Below are positions 17,878 through 26,526 of a stretch of DNA of 64,000 bases, piece by piece. The notes beneath the pieces are model-generated. The model worked only from the letters and a program-made list of their open reading frames with translations. It searched no databases and was not told where the DNA came from. The stretch is from the NCBI RefSeq assembly GCF_900114675.1, contig NZ_FOZM01000003.1, positions 248,001 through 312,000 of the forward strand. Reading direction: 5' to 3'. Both the position numbers and the translations under genes were made by a program. This DNA comes from Yoonia litorea. Its GTDB lineage: Bacteria > Pseudomonadota > Alphaproteobacteria > Rhodobacterales > Rhodobacteraceae. Positions within the stretch are counted from its first letter, which is position 1, and every line of letters starts with the position of its first letter.

Positions 17878-18513
17878 TTAAGACCGGAAAATCCGCGAGG
17901 CCATCGCCTCATGCTGCATCGAAGCGGTATCGACGGCAAATGTGGCGCTGCCGATATCGTCAAGGCTTGCAGCCTCTGCCTCTGCCGCGACCGCCAGAAT
18001 GATGGGATGCAGCTGTGCCAATATGCGCTGGCCGTCGGTTTGTCCAAGCCGCATCAGGCGTTGCGCCGCTTGCACAAGGTTCGAGGCGAACGCCTGAAGC
18101 CAGACCTGCAACACCGGCGTCAGAGGCAAGTCCGCAAGCGCGGCAGCACGCCCGACCGCAACTGGAAACGCCATATTGGGAAGCGGTAATGCCCAGACCT
18201 CGCGGGTGGTGGCAACAAAGGCCGCCCCTTGCTGAAGTGTTTCCATCCGGCGTTCTTTCGACGGCGAAAGGGCTGCTGCCAGCGAAGCGACTTCAGTGAC
18301 ATCATCGGAACGGTAGGCTTCGGCCAGAAGGATTGCATCGCTCCGGCCCGCGCCATGTGTCAACACAGCGGCCAGCCAATCCGCCAACCCATCGCGGCCA
18401 CTGATATCACCACGGGCGATCGCCTGCTCAAGCCCGTGCGACCAGGCAAAAGCGCCGACGGGGTAAGCCGGTGACAGCCATTGCGTCAGGGTCAGGAGAT
18501 CAAGGTCACGCAT
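17878..18513 (-). CDS. ureF: Urease accessory protein UreF
   Basis: All-helical accessory protein that bridges UreD-bound apo-urease and UreG and gates the GTPase during nickel loading. The 211-residue product has the family pattern LTQWLSPAYPVGAFAWSHGLE at the N-terminus, with many Ala/Leu-rich helices after it. ATG 18513 is chosen over the longer frame (ATG 18564) because conserved homology starts at RDLDLLTLTQW; it overlaps the end of ureE by eight bases. Operon order E-F-G is usual. Confidence 0.93.
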   Translation of the reverse strand: MRDLDLLTLTQWLSPAYPVGAFAWSHGLEQAIARGDISGRDGLADWLAAVLTHGAGRSDAILLAEAYRSDDVTEVASLAAALSPSKERRMETLQQGAAFVATTREVWALPLPNMAFPVAVGRAAALADLPLTPVLQVWLQAFASNLVQAAQRLMRLGQTDGQRILAQLHPIILAVAAEAEAASLDDIGSATFAVDTASMQHEAMASRIFRS

Positions 18514-18955
18514 GGGAATGGCTGTGATCGTGACCCATTGTTCGCCCGTGGCCATAGGCCCCACCTTCCGGCGTGAATGGCGCGGTCACGTCCTCAACAG
18601 TGGCACCCAGTTGCTCTAGCATAGAGCGCATAACTTTTTCGCGCTGAACGAAAAGCCCGTCATCAGAAATTGCACAGGGCGCATGTCGATTGCCGATATG
18701 CCATGCAAGCCGTGTCAGATCTCCAGTGACACGCATCAGCGGCTCATCAGCGGCAATGACAGCGATCTTGCGCCCGTCGGTCAGCAGAAATGCGTCGTGA
18801 CCTGTGACCGATGTCGTCTGCGCCAGATCAACAAGAAACGGCACGCCCTGATCCGTGATCAGCTTCTTACGGCGCAGCAATCGCGCATCGTAAGTCAGGC
18901 TGACCGTATCATCAGGCGTGCCGTGAAAGTGGATGATCTCGTGGGCGACCGTCAT
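18506..18955 (-). CDS. ureE: Urease accessory nickel carrier UreE
   Basis: Dimeric metallochaperone that delivers Ni2+ to the UreDFG complex. The 149-residue protein has the N-terminal peptide-binding domain, the metal-binding core with GNRH (at about 88-91, containing the conserved His) and a short histidine-rich tail (GHGRTMGHDHSHSHA) that can bind extra nickel. It overlaps ureF and follows the DUF1127 gene by 22 bases. Canonical length. Confidence 0.95.
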   Translation of the reverse strand: MTVAHEIIHFHGTPDDTVSLTYDARLLRRKKLITDQGVPFLVDLAQTTSVTGHDAFLLTDGRKIAVIAADEPLMRVTGDLTRLAWHIGNRHAPCAISDDGLFVQREKVMRSMLEQLGATVEDVTAPFTPEGGAYGHGRTMGHDHSHSHA

Positions 18956-18977
18956 TCGCGGCCATCCTGATCAATGC

Positions 18978-19202
18978 TTATGCGTCGTGATGGAACACCA
19001 TTGCGGCCGCCTCGGCGCGGGTCAGCCCCTTTGCTTTCAGCTCGGCGTCGGTCATGTCGGACACAGCGCGAAGCGCTTGCGTGCGCGCATTGCTCTCGGC
19101 AAGGCGTTCGATACCGCGTGCCAGCGCATAGAAAGGTGCCAGCACCAGTTCGGTCAGCATTTCGCGGTTTGTAATCAAAGTGTTGTCGGGTCTTAACGAC
19201 AT
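18978..19202 (-). CDS. DUF1127-like small protein
   Basis: A 74-residue protein. Its second half (SDMTDAELKAKGLTRAEAAA) matches the DUF1127 pattern of Asp-rich SDxxDxxLxxxGL repeats, and the first half is a helix (ILTN-type turn, then VLAPFYALARGIERLAE). It lies between ureC and ureE on the same strand, with AGAGG eight bases before its ATG. DUF1127 proteins elsewhere act as small RNA-binding or phosphate-related regulators, but no role in urease is known to me. A 120-base gap separates it from ureC, so it may have its own promoter. Confidence 0.75.
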   Translation of the reverse strand: MSLRPDNTLITNREMLTELVLAPFYALARGIERLAESNARTQALRAVSDMTDAELKAKGLTRAEAAAMVFHHDA

Positions 19203-19322
19203 AGATAGCCTCTCGGGATTGGATCGTTCTCCCCCCTGAGACAGAGCTAGGATGCGCCTCTTGGACCATCAACGGCCAAACCTGCATTGCCATCATGCGC
19301 GTCATGCAAAGCTGCCCTTGCG

Positions 19323-21083
19323 TCAAAACAGGAAGTATCGCTGCGCCATCGGCAGTTCCGTTGCTGGCTCACAGGTCAACAACTCACCGTCGGCGCGCAC
19401 TTCGTAGGTTTCTGGATTCACGTCGACCTGCGGCATCGCACTATTCAGCTTGAGGTCTGTCTTGCCGATCCCGCGTGTGTTGACGACCGGCAGCGTCTTT
19501 TTGGCAAGGCCAAGGGTTTCGCCAATGCGCGCGTCCTGAGCAGTCGCGCTTACAAAGGTCACGGCGTTATTCTCGACCGAGCGCCCGTAAGCGCCGAACA
19601 TCGGCCGCGTATAAACCGGCTGTGGTGTCGGGATCGATGCGTTCGGGTCACCCATCTGGGCGGCCACAATCGTCCCGCCCAACAGGACCATCTCGGGTTT
19701 CACGCCGAAAAAGGCCGTATCCCAAAGCACCAGATCAGCGCGTTTGCCGACTTCTATCGATCCCACGTGCTGCGAGATCCCATGCGCAATCGCAGGGTTG
19801 ATCGTGTATTTCGCGATGTAGCGCCGGACCCGTAGGTTATCATTGTCGCCCTGCTCCTCGGACAGTGCGCCGCGCTGCACTTTCATCTTATGCGCCGTCT
19901 GCCAGGTGCGGATGATCACCTCGCCAACGCGGCCCATCGCCTGACTGTCAGACGCGATGATGCTGAAGGCCCCCATGTCATGCAGGATGTCTTCCGCAGC
20001 GATGGTTTCGCGGCGGATACGGCTTTCGGCAAAGGCCACATCCTCGGGGATGGATTTGTCGAGGTGATGGCACACCATCAGCATATCGAGATGCTCGTCC
20101 ACCGTGTTGACGGTGAAAGGCCGCGTCGGATTGGTCGAGGATGGCAGGACGTGGCTTTCGCCGCAAATCTTGATGATGTCTGGCGCATGACCGCCCCCCG
20201 CACCCTCAGTATGAAAGGCGTGGATTGTGCGGCCTTTCATGGCGGCAACGGTGTTCTCGACAAAGCCGCTTTCGTTGAGCGTGTCGGTGTGGATCATCAC
20301 CTGCACGTCCCACGCATCCGCGACAGATAGGCAGGTATCGATGGCTGCGGGTGTCGTTCCCCAGTCCTCATGCAGTTTCAGGCAGGACGCGCCGGCCAGC
20401 ACCTGTTCTTCCAATGCCGCTGGCAGGGCCGCGTTGCCTTTACCAGCGAAAGCAAGGTTCATCGGGAAGGCGTCAGCGGCTTGCAACATCCGGCCGATAT
20501 GCCAAGGACCCGGGGTGCAGGTTGTCGCAAGCGTGCCATGCGCAGGCCCCGTGCCGCCACCAATCATGGTCGTCAGGCCGGAATGAAGCGCATCTTCGAT
20601 CTGCTGCGGACAGATAAAGTGGATATGGCTGTCGATCCCCCCGGCAGTCAGGATGCGGCCCTCGCCTGCGATTGCCTCGGTGCCAGGCCCGATGATGATA
20701 TCGACGCCTGGCTGTGTGTCAGGATTGCCAGCCTTGCCAATCGCTGCGATCTGCCCGTCTTTGAGGCCGACGTCAGCTTTGTAGATACCTGTCCAATCGA
20801 CGATCAACGCATTGGTGATGACCGTATCGACCGCCCCTTCTGCCCGCGTGCGCTGGCTCTGGCCCATGCCGTCGCGAATGACTTTACCGCCACCGAACTT
20901 GACCTCTTCGCCATAGGTCATGGCGTTCTTGCCTTCACCGTCACTCATTGCGGCGCCGGCGCGTTCTGCGGTCAGGTCACGCTCGACTTCGATGATCAGC
21001 TCTGTATCGGCAAGCCTGACACGATCCCCCACCGTGGGGCCAAACATTGCGGCGTAATCGGCGCGTGAGATCGTGGCTGGCAT
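19323..21083 (-). CDS. ureC: Urease alpha subunit
   Basis: Catalytic subunit that hydrolyses urea to ammonia and carbamate at a dinickel centre. All active-site residues are in place, offset by 19 from the Klebsiella numbering: His153, His155, carbamylated Lys236 (SCLKLHED), His265, His291 ([15 protein letters not shown]), catalytic-loop His339 (MVCHHL) and Asp379. At 586 residues it is slightly longer than the usual 567-570, the extra lying in the first 130 residues. It follows the Lys/Ala/Pro-rich gene by 16 bases rather than ureB directly. Confidence 0.98.
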   Translation of the reverse strand: MPATISRADYAAMFGPTVGDRVRLADTELIIEVERDLTAERAGAAMSDGEGKNAMTYGEEVKFGGGKVIRDGMGQSQRTRAEGAVDTVITNALIVDWTGIYKADVGLKDGQIAAIGKAGNPDTQPGVDIIIGPGTEAIAGEGRILTAGGIDSHIHFICPQQIEDALHSGLTTMIGGGTGPAHGTLATTCTPGPWHIGRMLQAADAFPMNLAFAGKGNAALPAALEEQVLAGASCLKLHEDWGTTPAAIDTCLSVADAWDVQVMIHTDTLNESGFVENTVAAMKGRTIHAFHTEGAGGGHAPDIIKICGESHVLPSSTNPTRPFTVNTVDEHLDMLMVCHHLDKSIPEDVAFAESRIRRETIAAEDILHDMGAFSIIASDSQAMGRVGEVIIRTWQTAHKMKVQRGALSEEQGDNDNLRVRRYIAKYTINPAIAHGISQHVGSIEVGKRADLVLWDTAFFGVKPEMVLLGGTIVAAQMGDPNASIPTPQPVYTRPMFGAYGRSVENNAVTFVSATAQDARIGETLGLAKKTLPVVNTRGIGKTDLKLNSAMPQVDVNPETYEVRADGELLTCEPATELPMAQRYFLF

Positions 21084-21099
21084 TCAGGGCTCTCCGTTA

Positions 21100-21894
21100 T
21101 CAGGTCTTGGCAGTCGCGGGCTTGCCGTCCCAAGGTGCATCGGAGACGGTCACAGGCTTCTTGCGCGGGGCCGTCTTCGGCGCAATTGGGGCTTCCGTCT
21201 TCGCGGCCGCTGGTGTCGTTGCGGGCGCAGGCGCTGGCTTGGATGCTGGGGCCTCTACCTTGGCTTTCGGTGCTATTGCTTGTGTTGCCGCGGCTGCCTT
21301 TGGCGCCGTTTCAGGGGCCTTTGCTTTCGCCGGTGCCTCAGCCTTGGCGGCAGTTGGAGCAGCGGGCTTGGCTTTGACGTCCGACTTCACCGGAGCGGCT
21401 TTGGCGGTGGCTGCCTTCTTTGGCGTCGCAGCCTTGGCAGGTGCCTTGGTTTTGGCAGCTTGCTTCGCTGGTGCTTGAGTTGTCTTTGCCGCCTTGGGTG
21501 CCGCAGCTTTCTTGGCTGGCGTCGGTTTAGCGGCTTGCTTCTTGGCCGGTGCCGCTTTGGCGGCGGCTTTCTTTTTGGGTGCGTCGGCTTTTGCCGGTGC
21601 CACTGCTTCGATCTTAGCGACCGTTGCGGGCTTCTCAGGCTTAGGTGCTTCCGATTTTACCAGTTTCGGCGCGACCTTTTTGGCCACCGGCTTCGCAGCG
21701 GGTTTTTTGACCGGCGTGACAGTTGTGGATTTTTTCTGTGTGGCAACAAGCGAATAGTATGGTGTCATCAGCGCACGATGTGCAACCTGTGATTGATCAA
21801 TCCACGCATCAGTCAGCCGCATTTGCTGGCCGAACATTGCGCTGGCGACCTGCATAGCCTGAGCAGACATGGAAAGTGTAATTGCGGGTGTCAT
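21100..21894 (-). CDS. Lys/Ala/Pro-rich histone-H1-like protein in the urease cluster
   Basis: Encodes about 264 residues. The first 50 form an ordinary amphipathic helical segment (TPAITLSMSAQAMQVASAMF then LTDAWIDQSQ), reminiscent of phasins. The remaining 200 are almost only Lys, Ala and Pro with some Val/Thr/Glu, in imperfect KPAAKP/APAKK repeats like histone H1 or AlgP tails, ending SDAPWDGKPATAKT. ATG 21894 is preferred over ATG 21906 because GGATGGGGA sits just before it. The gene separates ureB from ureC and has its own TATAAT element. A DNA-, RNA- or granule-binding role is possible; the function is unknown. Confidence 0.8.
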   Translation of the reverse strand: MTPAITLSMSAQAMQVASAMFGQQMRLTDAWIDQSQVAHRALMTPYYSLVATQKKSTTVTPVKKPAAKPVAKKVAPKLVKSEAPKPEKPATVAKIEAVAPAKADAPKKKAAAKAAPAKKQAAKPTPAKKAAAPKAAKTTQAPAKQAAKTKAPAKAATPKKAATAKAAPVKSDVKAKPAAPTAAKAEAPAKAKAPETAPKAAAATQAIAPKAKVEAPASKPAPAPATTPAAAKTEAPIAPKTAPRKKPVTVSDAPWDGKPATAKT

Positions 21895-21929
21895 GGTTTT
21901 CCCCATCCAATAGAGTTTACTATAGGTTG

Positions 21930-21978
21930 ATTATAAGGCAGTTCTTGCGGCAGCGCAGCATAATTCTGCGACGCAGAA
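21930..21978 (-). promoter_or_regulatory. Internal promoter and palindrome before the Lys/Ala-rich gene
   Basis: On the minus strand a perfect TATAAT (21935-21930) lies 35 bases before the start of the Lys/Ala-rich gene. Just upstream, 21964-21978 is a 15-base palindrome TTCTGCG-A-CGCAGAA. The -35 region is poor, which fits an activator- or repressor-dependent promoter. This would allow expression apart from ureDAB. Confidence 0.45.
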
Positions 21979-21997
21979 AGTATGAGCGGGTAACTGA

Positions 21998-22303
21998 TCA
22001 CAACGGCCCCATCACCTTGGCATTAAACCCAAAAACCTCGCGCGCGCCTGAGATGGGAATAAGTTGCACGTCACGACGTTGTCCTGGCTCAAACCGAACA
22101 GCGGTTCCTGCCGCGATGTCGAGTCGCATTCCATAGGCCGCGTCCCTGTCAAATGACAGCGCAGGATTCGTCTCGGCAAAATGATAATGTGAGCCTACCT
22201 GCACGGGCCTGTCACCTGTATTGGCGACTTCTAGCGTCACGGCCTCAGCATGGGCATTGAGGGTCAAACTTCCCTCTGCCACCAGAATTTCACCGGGTTT
22301 CAT
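21998..22303 (-). CDS. ureB: Urease beta subunit
   Basis: Structural subunit (101 residues) of the urease (alpha-beta-gamma)3 complex. Conserved segments are MKPGEI at the start, [17 protein letters not shown] (about 29-45), the [15 protein letters not shown] turn (about 60-74) and [14 protein letters not shown] at the end. It follows ureA by 38 bases and is separated from ureC by the Lys/Ala-rich gene, which is not the standard A-B-C order. Confidence 0.97.
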   Translation of the reverse strand: MKPGEILVAEGSLTLNAHAEAVTLEVANTGDRPVQVGSHYHFAETNPALSFDRDAAYGMRLDIAAGTAVRFEPGQRRDVQLIPISGAREVFGFNAKVMGPL

Positions 22304-22341
22304 TGCGTGCCTCCAGAGTCATCGTCTTTTGATCGAAAGTC

Positions 22342-22644
22342 TCAACGGATCGGATCATGGACCGTCACCAGCTTTGTACCATCAGGAAATGTCGCCTCGA
22401 CCTGCACTTCGTGAATCATCTCGGCGATCCCGTCCATGACCTGATCCCGGGTCAGCACTTCGGCACCGGCCTGCATCATGTCGGCGACTGACCGGCCATC
22501 TCTCGCACCTTCGACGACAGCATCCGTGATCAGGGCGATTGCTTCGGGGTAGTTCAGCTTCACACCTCTTTGCATGCGTTTGCGCGCAACCTCGGCCGCC
22601 ATGGCCACCAGAAGCTTGTCTTTTTCACGGGGGGTCAATTGCAT
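22342..22644 (-). CDS. ureA: Urease gamma subunit
   Basis: Small structural urease subunit, 100 residues, exactly the usual length. It has the canonical [20 protein letters not shown] start, [12 protein letters not shown] and the C-terminal [20 protein letters not shown]. It follows ureD by three bases and precedes ureB. Confidence 0.98.
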   Translation of the reverse strand: MQLTPREKDKLLVAMAAEVARKRMQRGVKLNYPEAIALITDAVVEGARDGRSVADMMQAGAEVLTRDQVMDGIAEMIHEVQVEATFPDGTKLVTVHDPIR

Positions 22645-22647
22645 GTC

Positions 22648-23481
22648 TTAAAGTCTCCAGACACGGGGGATTGGCACATCCGACAGACGTGCGAGAACAG
22701 CAAGCATTTGCTGGCGCAGCGCGTACCCATCCTCCGCCAGAAGGCGCACCAACAATAAATTGTCGTCAATCAGGCTTGCGCCGGACAATCCGGTCAGAGA
22801 CAGGGCCGAAGCGCGCTGCGCCGCATCCGCTCCCGCCAGAAGGATCGTTGACATGGCACTCGCACCCTGACCTGTCGCCGCCCGCGCCATGAGGGCATCA
22901 GCATCGCCCGAAAGCCTGATTGCGTCGGCAAAGATCAATGCATCGTCCCGCCAGACGCGCCACTGGTCACGAAAGTGAACATCGCGCACCGTCTCGCCCA
23001 TGGCCCGCCGTCCCAGTATGATCGGTTCGACCAAAAGGACCGAAGCAGCTTCCTGCAGGTGAACGTTCATCCGGCGCGAGACCGCAGCTTGATCAAACAG
23101 GATTGTTTCCTGGGGCATCCAGTCAATCCTTGACCCCGCAGCGGCCCGCAGCGTGACGGCGACCTCTGCAATTTCGCCAGACTGGGCACGATATCCGCGT
23201 TCAGCGGCCTGTGATGACACAACCACATGGGCGGCCTCTTGGGCGGAAACGTCAAGTTCCATCCGGTCGCCGCCTGTAAGCCCACCGGCAGTATTGAGAA
23301 AAACCGTATCGAGGGCAGTGCCGCGCACCTTAGGAAAAAGCGCCTTCAGCGATCCTTCCTGACGCAGGTCAGCAATGACCGTGTCTGCGCTGCGGCGCTT
23401 GGCGGAAAGACGCAGCACGCCCCTCGCACGAGGTTGTACAGGCGTTGCATCTGCTGTGGGGACAGGGGCAGAGAGTGTGAT
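22648..23481 (-). CDS. ureD: Urease accessory protein UreD, non-canonical start
   Basis: Scaffold on which UreF and UreG assemble on apo-urease; first gene of the cluster. Conserved features are QEGSLKALFP, FLNTAGGLTGGDRM and RVDWMPQETILFD-like text (here RIDWMPQETILFD). The only ATG/GTG/TTG start in frame is GTG 23418, but the frame upstream of it encodes VQPRARG, which resembles the usual UreD N-terminus. Upstream to the in-frame TGA at 23526-23524 there is no standard start. ATC at 23481 has GGAG eight bases before it and would give 277 residues (TLSAPVPTADATPVQPRARG...). I give 23481 as the likely start, with 23418 as the fallback. Confidence 0.85.
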   Translation of the reverse strand: MTLSAPVPTADATPVQPRARGVLRLSAKRRSADTVIADLRQEGSLKALFPKVRGTALDTVFLNTAGGLTGGDRMELDVSAQEAAHVVVSSQAAERGYRAQSGEIAEVAVTLRAAAGSRIDWMPQETILFDQAAVSRRMNVHLQEAASVLLVEPIILGRRAMGETVRDVHFRDQWRVWRDDALIFADAIRLSGDADALMARAATGQGASAMSTILLAGADAAQRASALSLTGLSGASLIDDNLLLVRLLAEDGYALRQQMLAVLARLSDVPIPRVWRL

Positions 23482-23634
23482 CTTGCGGCTCCGCGATTGA
23501 TATTCGCAGAAAGGCTGTCCAGATCACCGGAGATTGGCCAGTTTGAAACGACACGATGAACCGATTGCCCCGAGATTCCTCGCCGCGCGCCTAAGATTTA
23601 AGCATGAAGCCTAAAACTGCATCATGTCGGTATA

Positions 23635-25923
23635 TCACCCGGTCGCGTCCATCCGCACCGCATAGCGCACCGCGCCTTTGACCGGTTTGCTCCAGTGAAG
23701 GTGGACGTCACGCCCGTCTGGCCCTTCTTCCCCGCGCGACCACGGCAGGTCAAAGACAGGGACACCGCCATTGTCAGTAACTGGGCCTGCAGGCATGACA
23801 TGTTCGACAGAACGCGCAACGCCGGCAAAGGGCAGGGCGGCACGGGTCTCCATCACCCAGGTCGCATCTTCGGTCGTCTGCTCATGGGTCAGATAGGCCG
23901 GGTTTGCGACAGGCTCATTCACATTGTGAAACGTATTCGCCTCGAACACAAAGCTGCGTGTCTTTTCATAGTCGAGATCGGCAAAGGTCGTGTCCACGTG
24001 CTCAACCCGGTCAATGCGGCCATTGAGCGAGCGAAAGACGTTCCCGACCACCGCAAAACCGTTGATGTAGTGGCCCGGACCGAAAGGCTTGATGACGATG
24101 AAATTAAACCAGCTTGCGACATCGTTGGTGGTGAACATGTTGCCGGTGATCGTCAGGCCGCCAAACGAAAACTGATTGCCGAAGGCAGGCGTTGCATCAT
24201 GCTCGTTTGTCCACTCGATGAAATTGTTGTCGCAATAGTTGCCGGTAAAGATGGTTTTGGGGTTCGGTTGGGTGATGACGATGCCACCCTTTCGCACGCC
24301 ATTGACCTCATCATCACCATGAAACCAGTGGTTGCCCGTGATCAGATTGCCAGACCCCGCGAGGATGCAGAAGTGCTTGAATTTGCTCACACGGTTCGCA
24401 CGGATTTTGACGTCATTGGCGGTCGCGTTGAAGCCGATGCTGACGCGGTCGGCCACAGGGACGGCTTGTTCGTCTGAAATCAGTTGGCAACGATCCAGCA
24501 TCATCCCCTGACAGCCCCGCCCCGGAGATGTGATCCCGCGGTCCTTTGGTTTGTTGATGAAGCAATCACGGACATGAAAGGTAAAACCATCCGGTGCCAT
24601 CATGATGCCACTGGCAACGCCGCGCCCCTGAAACTCGATATCATCAAGAATGAACTGGCTGAGTTTTTCATAGCCTGAGAAATCCAGCATGTATTTGAAC
24701 CGCGTAAATGTGAAAACCTGACTGCCTTCGGCGTCAAAAAGCGGCCTGTTCAACTCGACGGTCTGCGCTGTCTCGTTGACAGAAGTCACGTAGATTTCAC
24801 GTCCGACGCCGTTGCCAGTAACAAGCGCACCCACTGGAATGCTGGAGGCATTGACCACATTTGTGAGACGATTGTCATCAGCCGCCGAATAGGTAGCCTG
24901 TGATGTGACGACCACAGTATCCCAAGCTGCCCCGTCGGCTGGCTGGAACTGGCCATTGCGGATCACGCGGCGGGTTTCAAATCGCGTGCGAGACGGGTCA
25001 GCCGCCTGCATATCGACAGGTTCTGTCAGCAGGACGCGACGGCCGCATAAGTCCAGATCAGCGTGATCGGCAAAGTTGATCAGTGCCTGATAGGCCTTTT
25101 TGAAAGCCAACTCCTCGTCCTGAAATGCCGCAAGATAGCTGTCATAGTCAAAGTCGCGCTGCAGAATGAAGCGGTATTGCGGTTCTTGCACGATCCGCCC
25201 TTGAAAGCGGACGGGGCTTTGCATGGTGACGTTTGCCGCGATCCGGTAGTTCCCCTCAGGCACCATCACAGTCTGCCCGTCTGCGGCTGCATCAGCCGCA
25301 TTAAAGGCTGCACTATCATCAGTCACACCGTCACCGATTGCCCCATAGTCGCGGACATCAACCAGCCCAACCAGATCGCGGGTGAAAAGCGATGAGACAT
25401 CTTCGATGCGCATGTCATCGACCCTGACCAGTCCCCCGTCCGGTCCTGTCAGGTCCAAGCCAAAGTGGCCGTATTGCGCCCCTTGCCAGGCAAGCTCGAC
25501 GCCTTGACGGTCCGCGGTTGCCACGATCGCCGTCACCTCGACGATCTCTCCATAGGTTGTCAGTTGCTTGGATGGACCAGACGCAGGCAACCCGCTGACA
25601 GGCAGACCTCCAGCCATCCCCGCCCATCCAGCAATCGCCACGGCGGGCAACGGGCCAGCCACAGCTTTCACAAGCGCTGTCACCTTCAGATAGCAGCCCG
25701 GCAGAATAGGGGTTTCCCCCATGTAGCGCAGCTTCTGCACACTGTCGGTCTTGAGGATTTCCAGACACCCCCCAAAATCCTGATCGGCAGCCACGAAGTT
25801 GCCAGAACCGCTGAGGGCATAGGTATCAGACCCTGGGGTGCCATCGCCGCTCGACCACAGCGAAAGTCCCGCAGAAAACGGTAAAGGATCGAAAACGATC
25901 CCGTCGGTAATGGCTTTATTCAT
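23635..25923 (-). CDS. Pectate-lyase-like beta-helix protein (GH28-related), possible head-spike protein
   Basis: A 762-residue protein without a signal peptide. The N-terminal 170 residues look like a beta-sandwich/carbohydrate-binding region (LSLWSSGDGTPGSDTY, FGGCLEILKTD, YGHFGLDLTG). Near residue 190 VDVRDYGAIGDGVTDD starts a pectate-lyase-3 right-handed beta-helix with many GN and TGN turns (ITGNHWFHGDDE, TIFTGNYCDNNF, LTITGNMFTTND) up to about 650. ATG 25923 is chosen for AGAGG upstream and homology from NKAITDGIVF. From memory it resembles the GhsB-type capsule-binding head spikes of Rhodobacterales gene transfer agents; this is an inference. It is monocistronic, with no phage genes nearby. 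Confidence 0.7.
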   Translation of the reverse strand: MNKAITDGIVFDPLPFSAGLSLWSSGDGTPGSDTYALSGSGNFVAADQDFGGCLEILKTDSVQKLRYMGETPILPGCYLKVTALVKAVAGPLPAVAIAGWAGMAGGLPVSGLPASGPSKQLTTYGEIVEVTAIVATADRQGVELAWQGAQYGHFGLDLTGPDGGLVRVDDMRIEDVSSLFTRDLVGLVDVRDYGAIGDGVTDDSAAFNAADAAADGQTVMVPEGNYRIAANVTMQSPVRFQGRIVQEPQYRFILQRDFDYDSYLAAFQDEELAFKKAYQALINFADHADLDLCGRRVLLTEPVDMQAADPSRTRFETRRVIRNGQFQPADGAAWDTVVVTSQATYSAADDNRLTNVVNASSIPVGALVTGNGVGREIYVTSVNETAQTVELNRPLFDAEGSQVFTFTRFKYMLDFSGYEKLSQFILDDIEFQGRGVASGIMMAPDGFTFHVRDCFINKPKDRGITSPGRGCQGMMLDRCQLISDEQAVPVADRVSIGFNATANDVKIRANRVSKFKHFCILAGSGNLITGNHWFHGDDEVNGVRKGGIVITQPNPKTIFTGNYCDNNFIEWTNEHDATPAFGNQFSFGGLTITGNMFTTNDVASWFNFIVIKPFGPGHYINGFAVVGNVFRSLNGRIDRVEHVDTTFADLDYEKTRSFVFEANTFHNVNEPVANPAYLTHEQTTEDATWVMETRAALPFAGVARSVEHVMPAGPVTDNGGVPVFDLPWSRGEEGPDGRDVHLHWSKPVKGAVRYAVRMDATG

Positions 25924-26052
25924 GGAAAGGCGACCTCTTGGCAAAGAAACAAAGGGCATCACAGAACTGCCCGCTGACTTGCCAAAAAGACTACCTTCGA
26001 CCGGTAAAGGACTGCCTAGACCACCGTCACGGTGGGGCAGGCAACGGCCTGA

Positions 26053-26454
26053 TCAGGCGCCCACATCAGGCATCGGCAACAGCCTGACGCCGTTGATTTG
26101 CCACCCGTCCGCGGTCTGAACCATCTGGTAGTCAAGTACGTGCAAATTGCCTGTTTTGTCGCGCAGCATGATCTTCTGCCATAAGAACCCGTTGATATCG
26201 CGCAACTCAAGGAACCGCACCTCGGCGTTATCCCAGACCATCGGATAGCCTTGTTGGACCATCATGCCGAAATTCCCGGGATTGCCGAAAAGCCGCTTGA
26301 TGTTGGGGCTGGCATATTGCCACGCACTTGGCACATCGCGGTCGTTGAACGCCTCGAGCTGCGAGCCGATCACATCTTCAATCGCCTGAGAATCCTGCGC
26401 AAAGGCAGCGGACGCAGCCATCCAAATCGCCAGAATGAACCCGAAAAAACGCAT
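26053..26454 (-). CDS. Secreted DUF4864-like protein
   Basis: A 133-residue protein with a Sec signal peptide (MRFFGFILAIWMAASAAFA, cleavage near residue 19) and a compact SnoaL/NTF2-like domain (IEDVIGSQLEAFNDRDVPSAW, YPMVWDNAEVRFLELRDING, DYQMVQTADGWQINGVRL), the pattern of DUF4864. AGGAGG lies eight bases before ATG 26454. It is periplasmic with unknown function, and 73 bases downstream of lysS. Confidence 0.8.
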   Translation of the reverse strand: MRFFGFILAIWMAASAAFAQDSQAIEDVIGSQLEAFNDRDVPSAWQYASPNIKRLFGNPGNFGMMVQQGYPMVWDNAEVRFLELRDINGFLWQKIMLRDKTGNLHVLDYQMVQTADGWQINGVRLLPMPDVGA

Positions 26455-26526
26455 CACCCGCGCCTCCTATGCCATATCCTTCTTATCTGGATACGCAGGA
26501 AGGCGCGGGTCAGTTTTGTTTTTCGT

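Noticed and set aside
18952..19326. Longer minus-strand frame overlapping the DUF1127 gene
   Set aside because: It is in another frame, ends inside ureE and shows no family pattern; the 18978-19202 frame has the DUF1127 motif.
21047..21792. Two long Gly/Ala- and Cys/Arg-rich frames on the plus strand over the Lys/Ala-rich gene
   Set aside because: They are complements of the Lys/Ala/Pro repeat; low complexity keeps several frames open. The minus-strand gene has the ribosome site and operon context.
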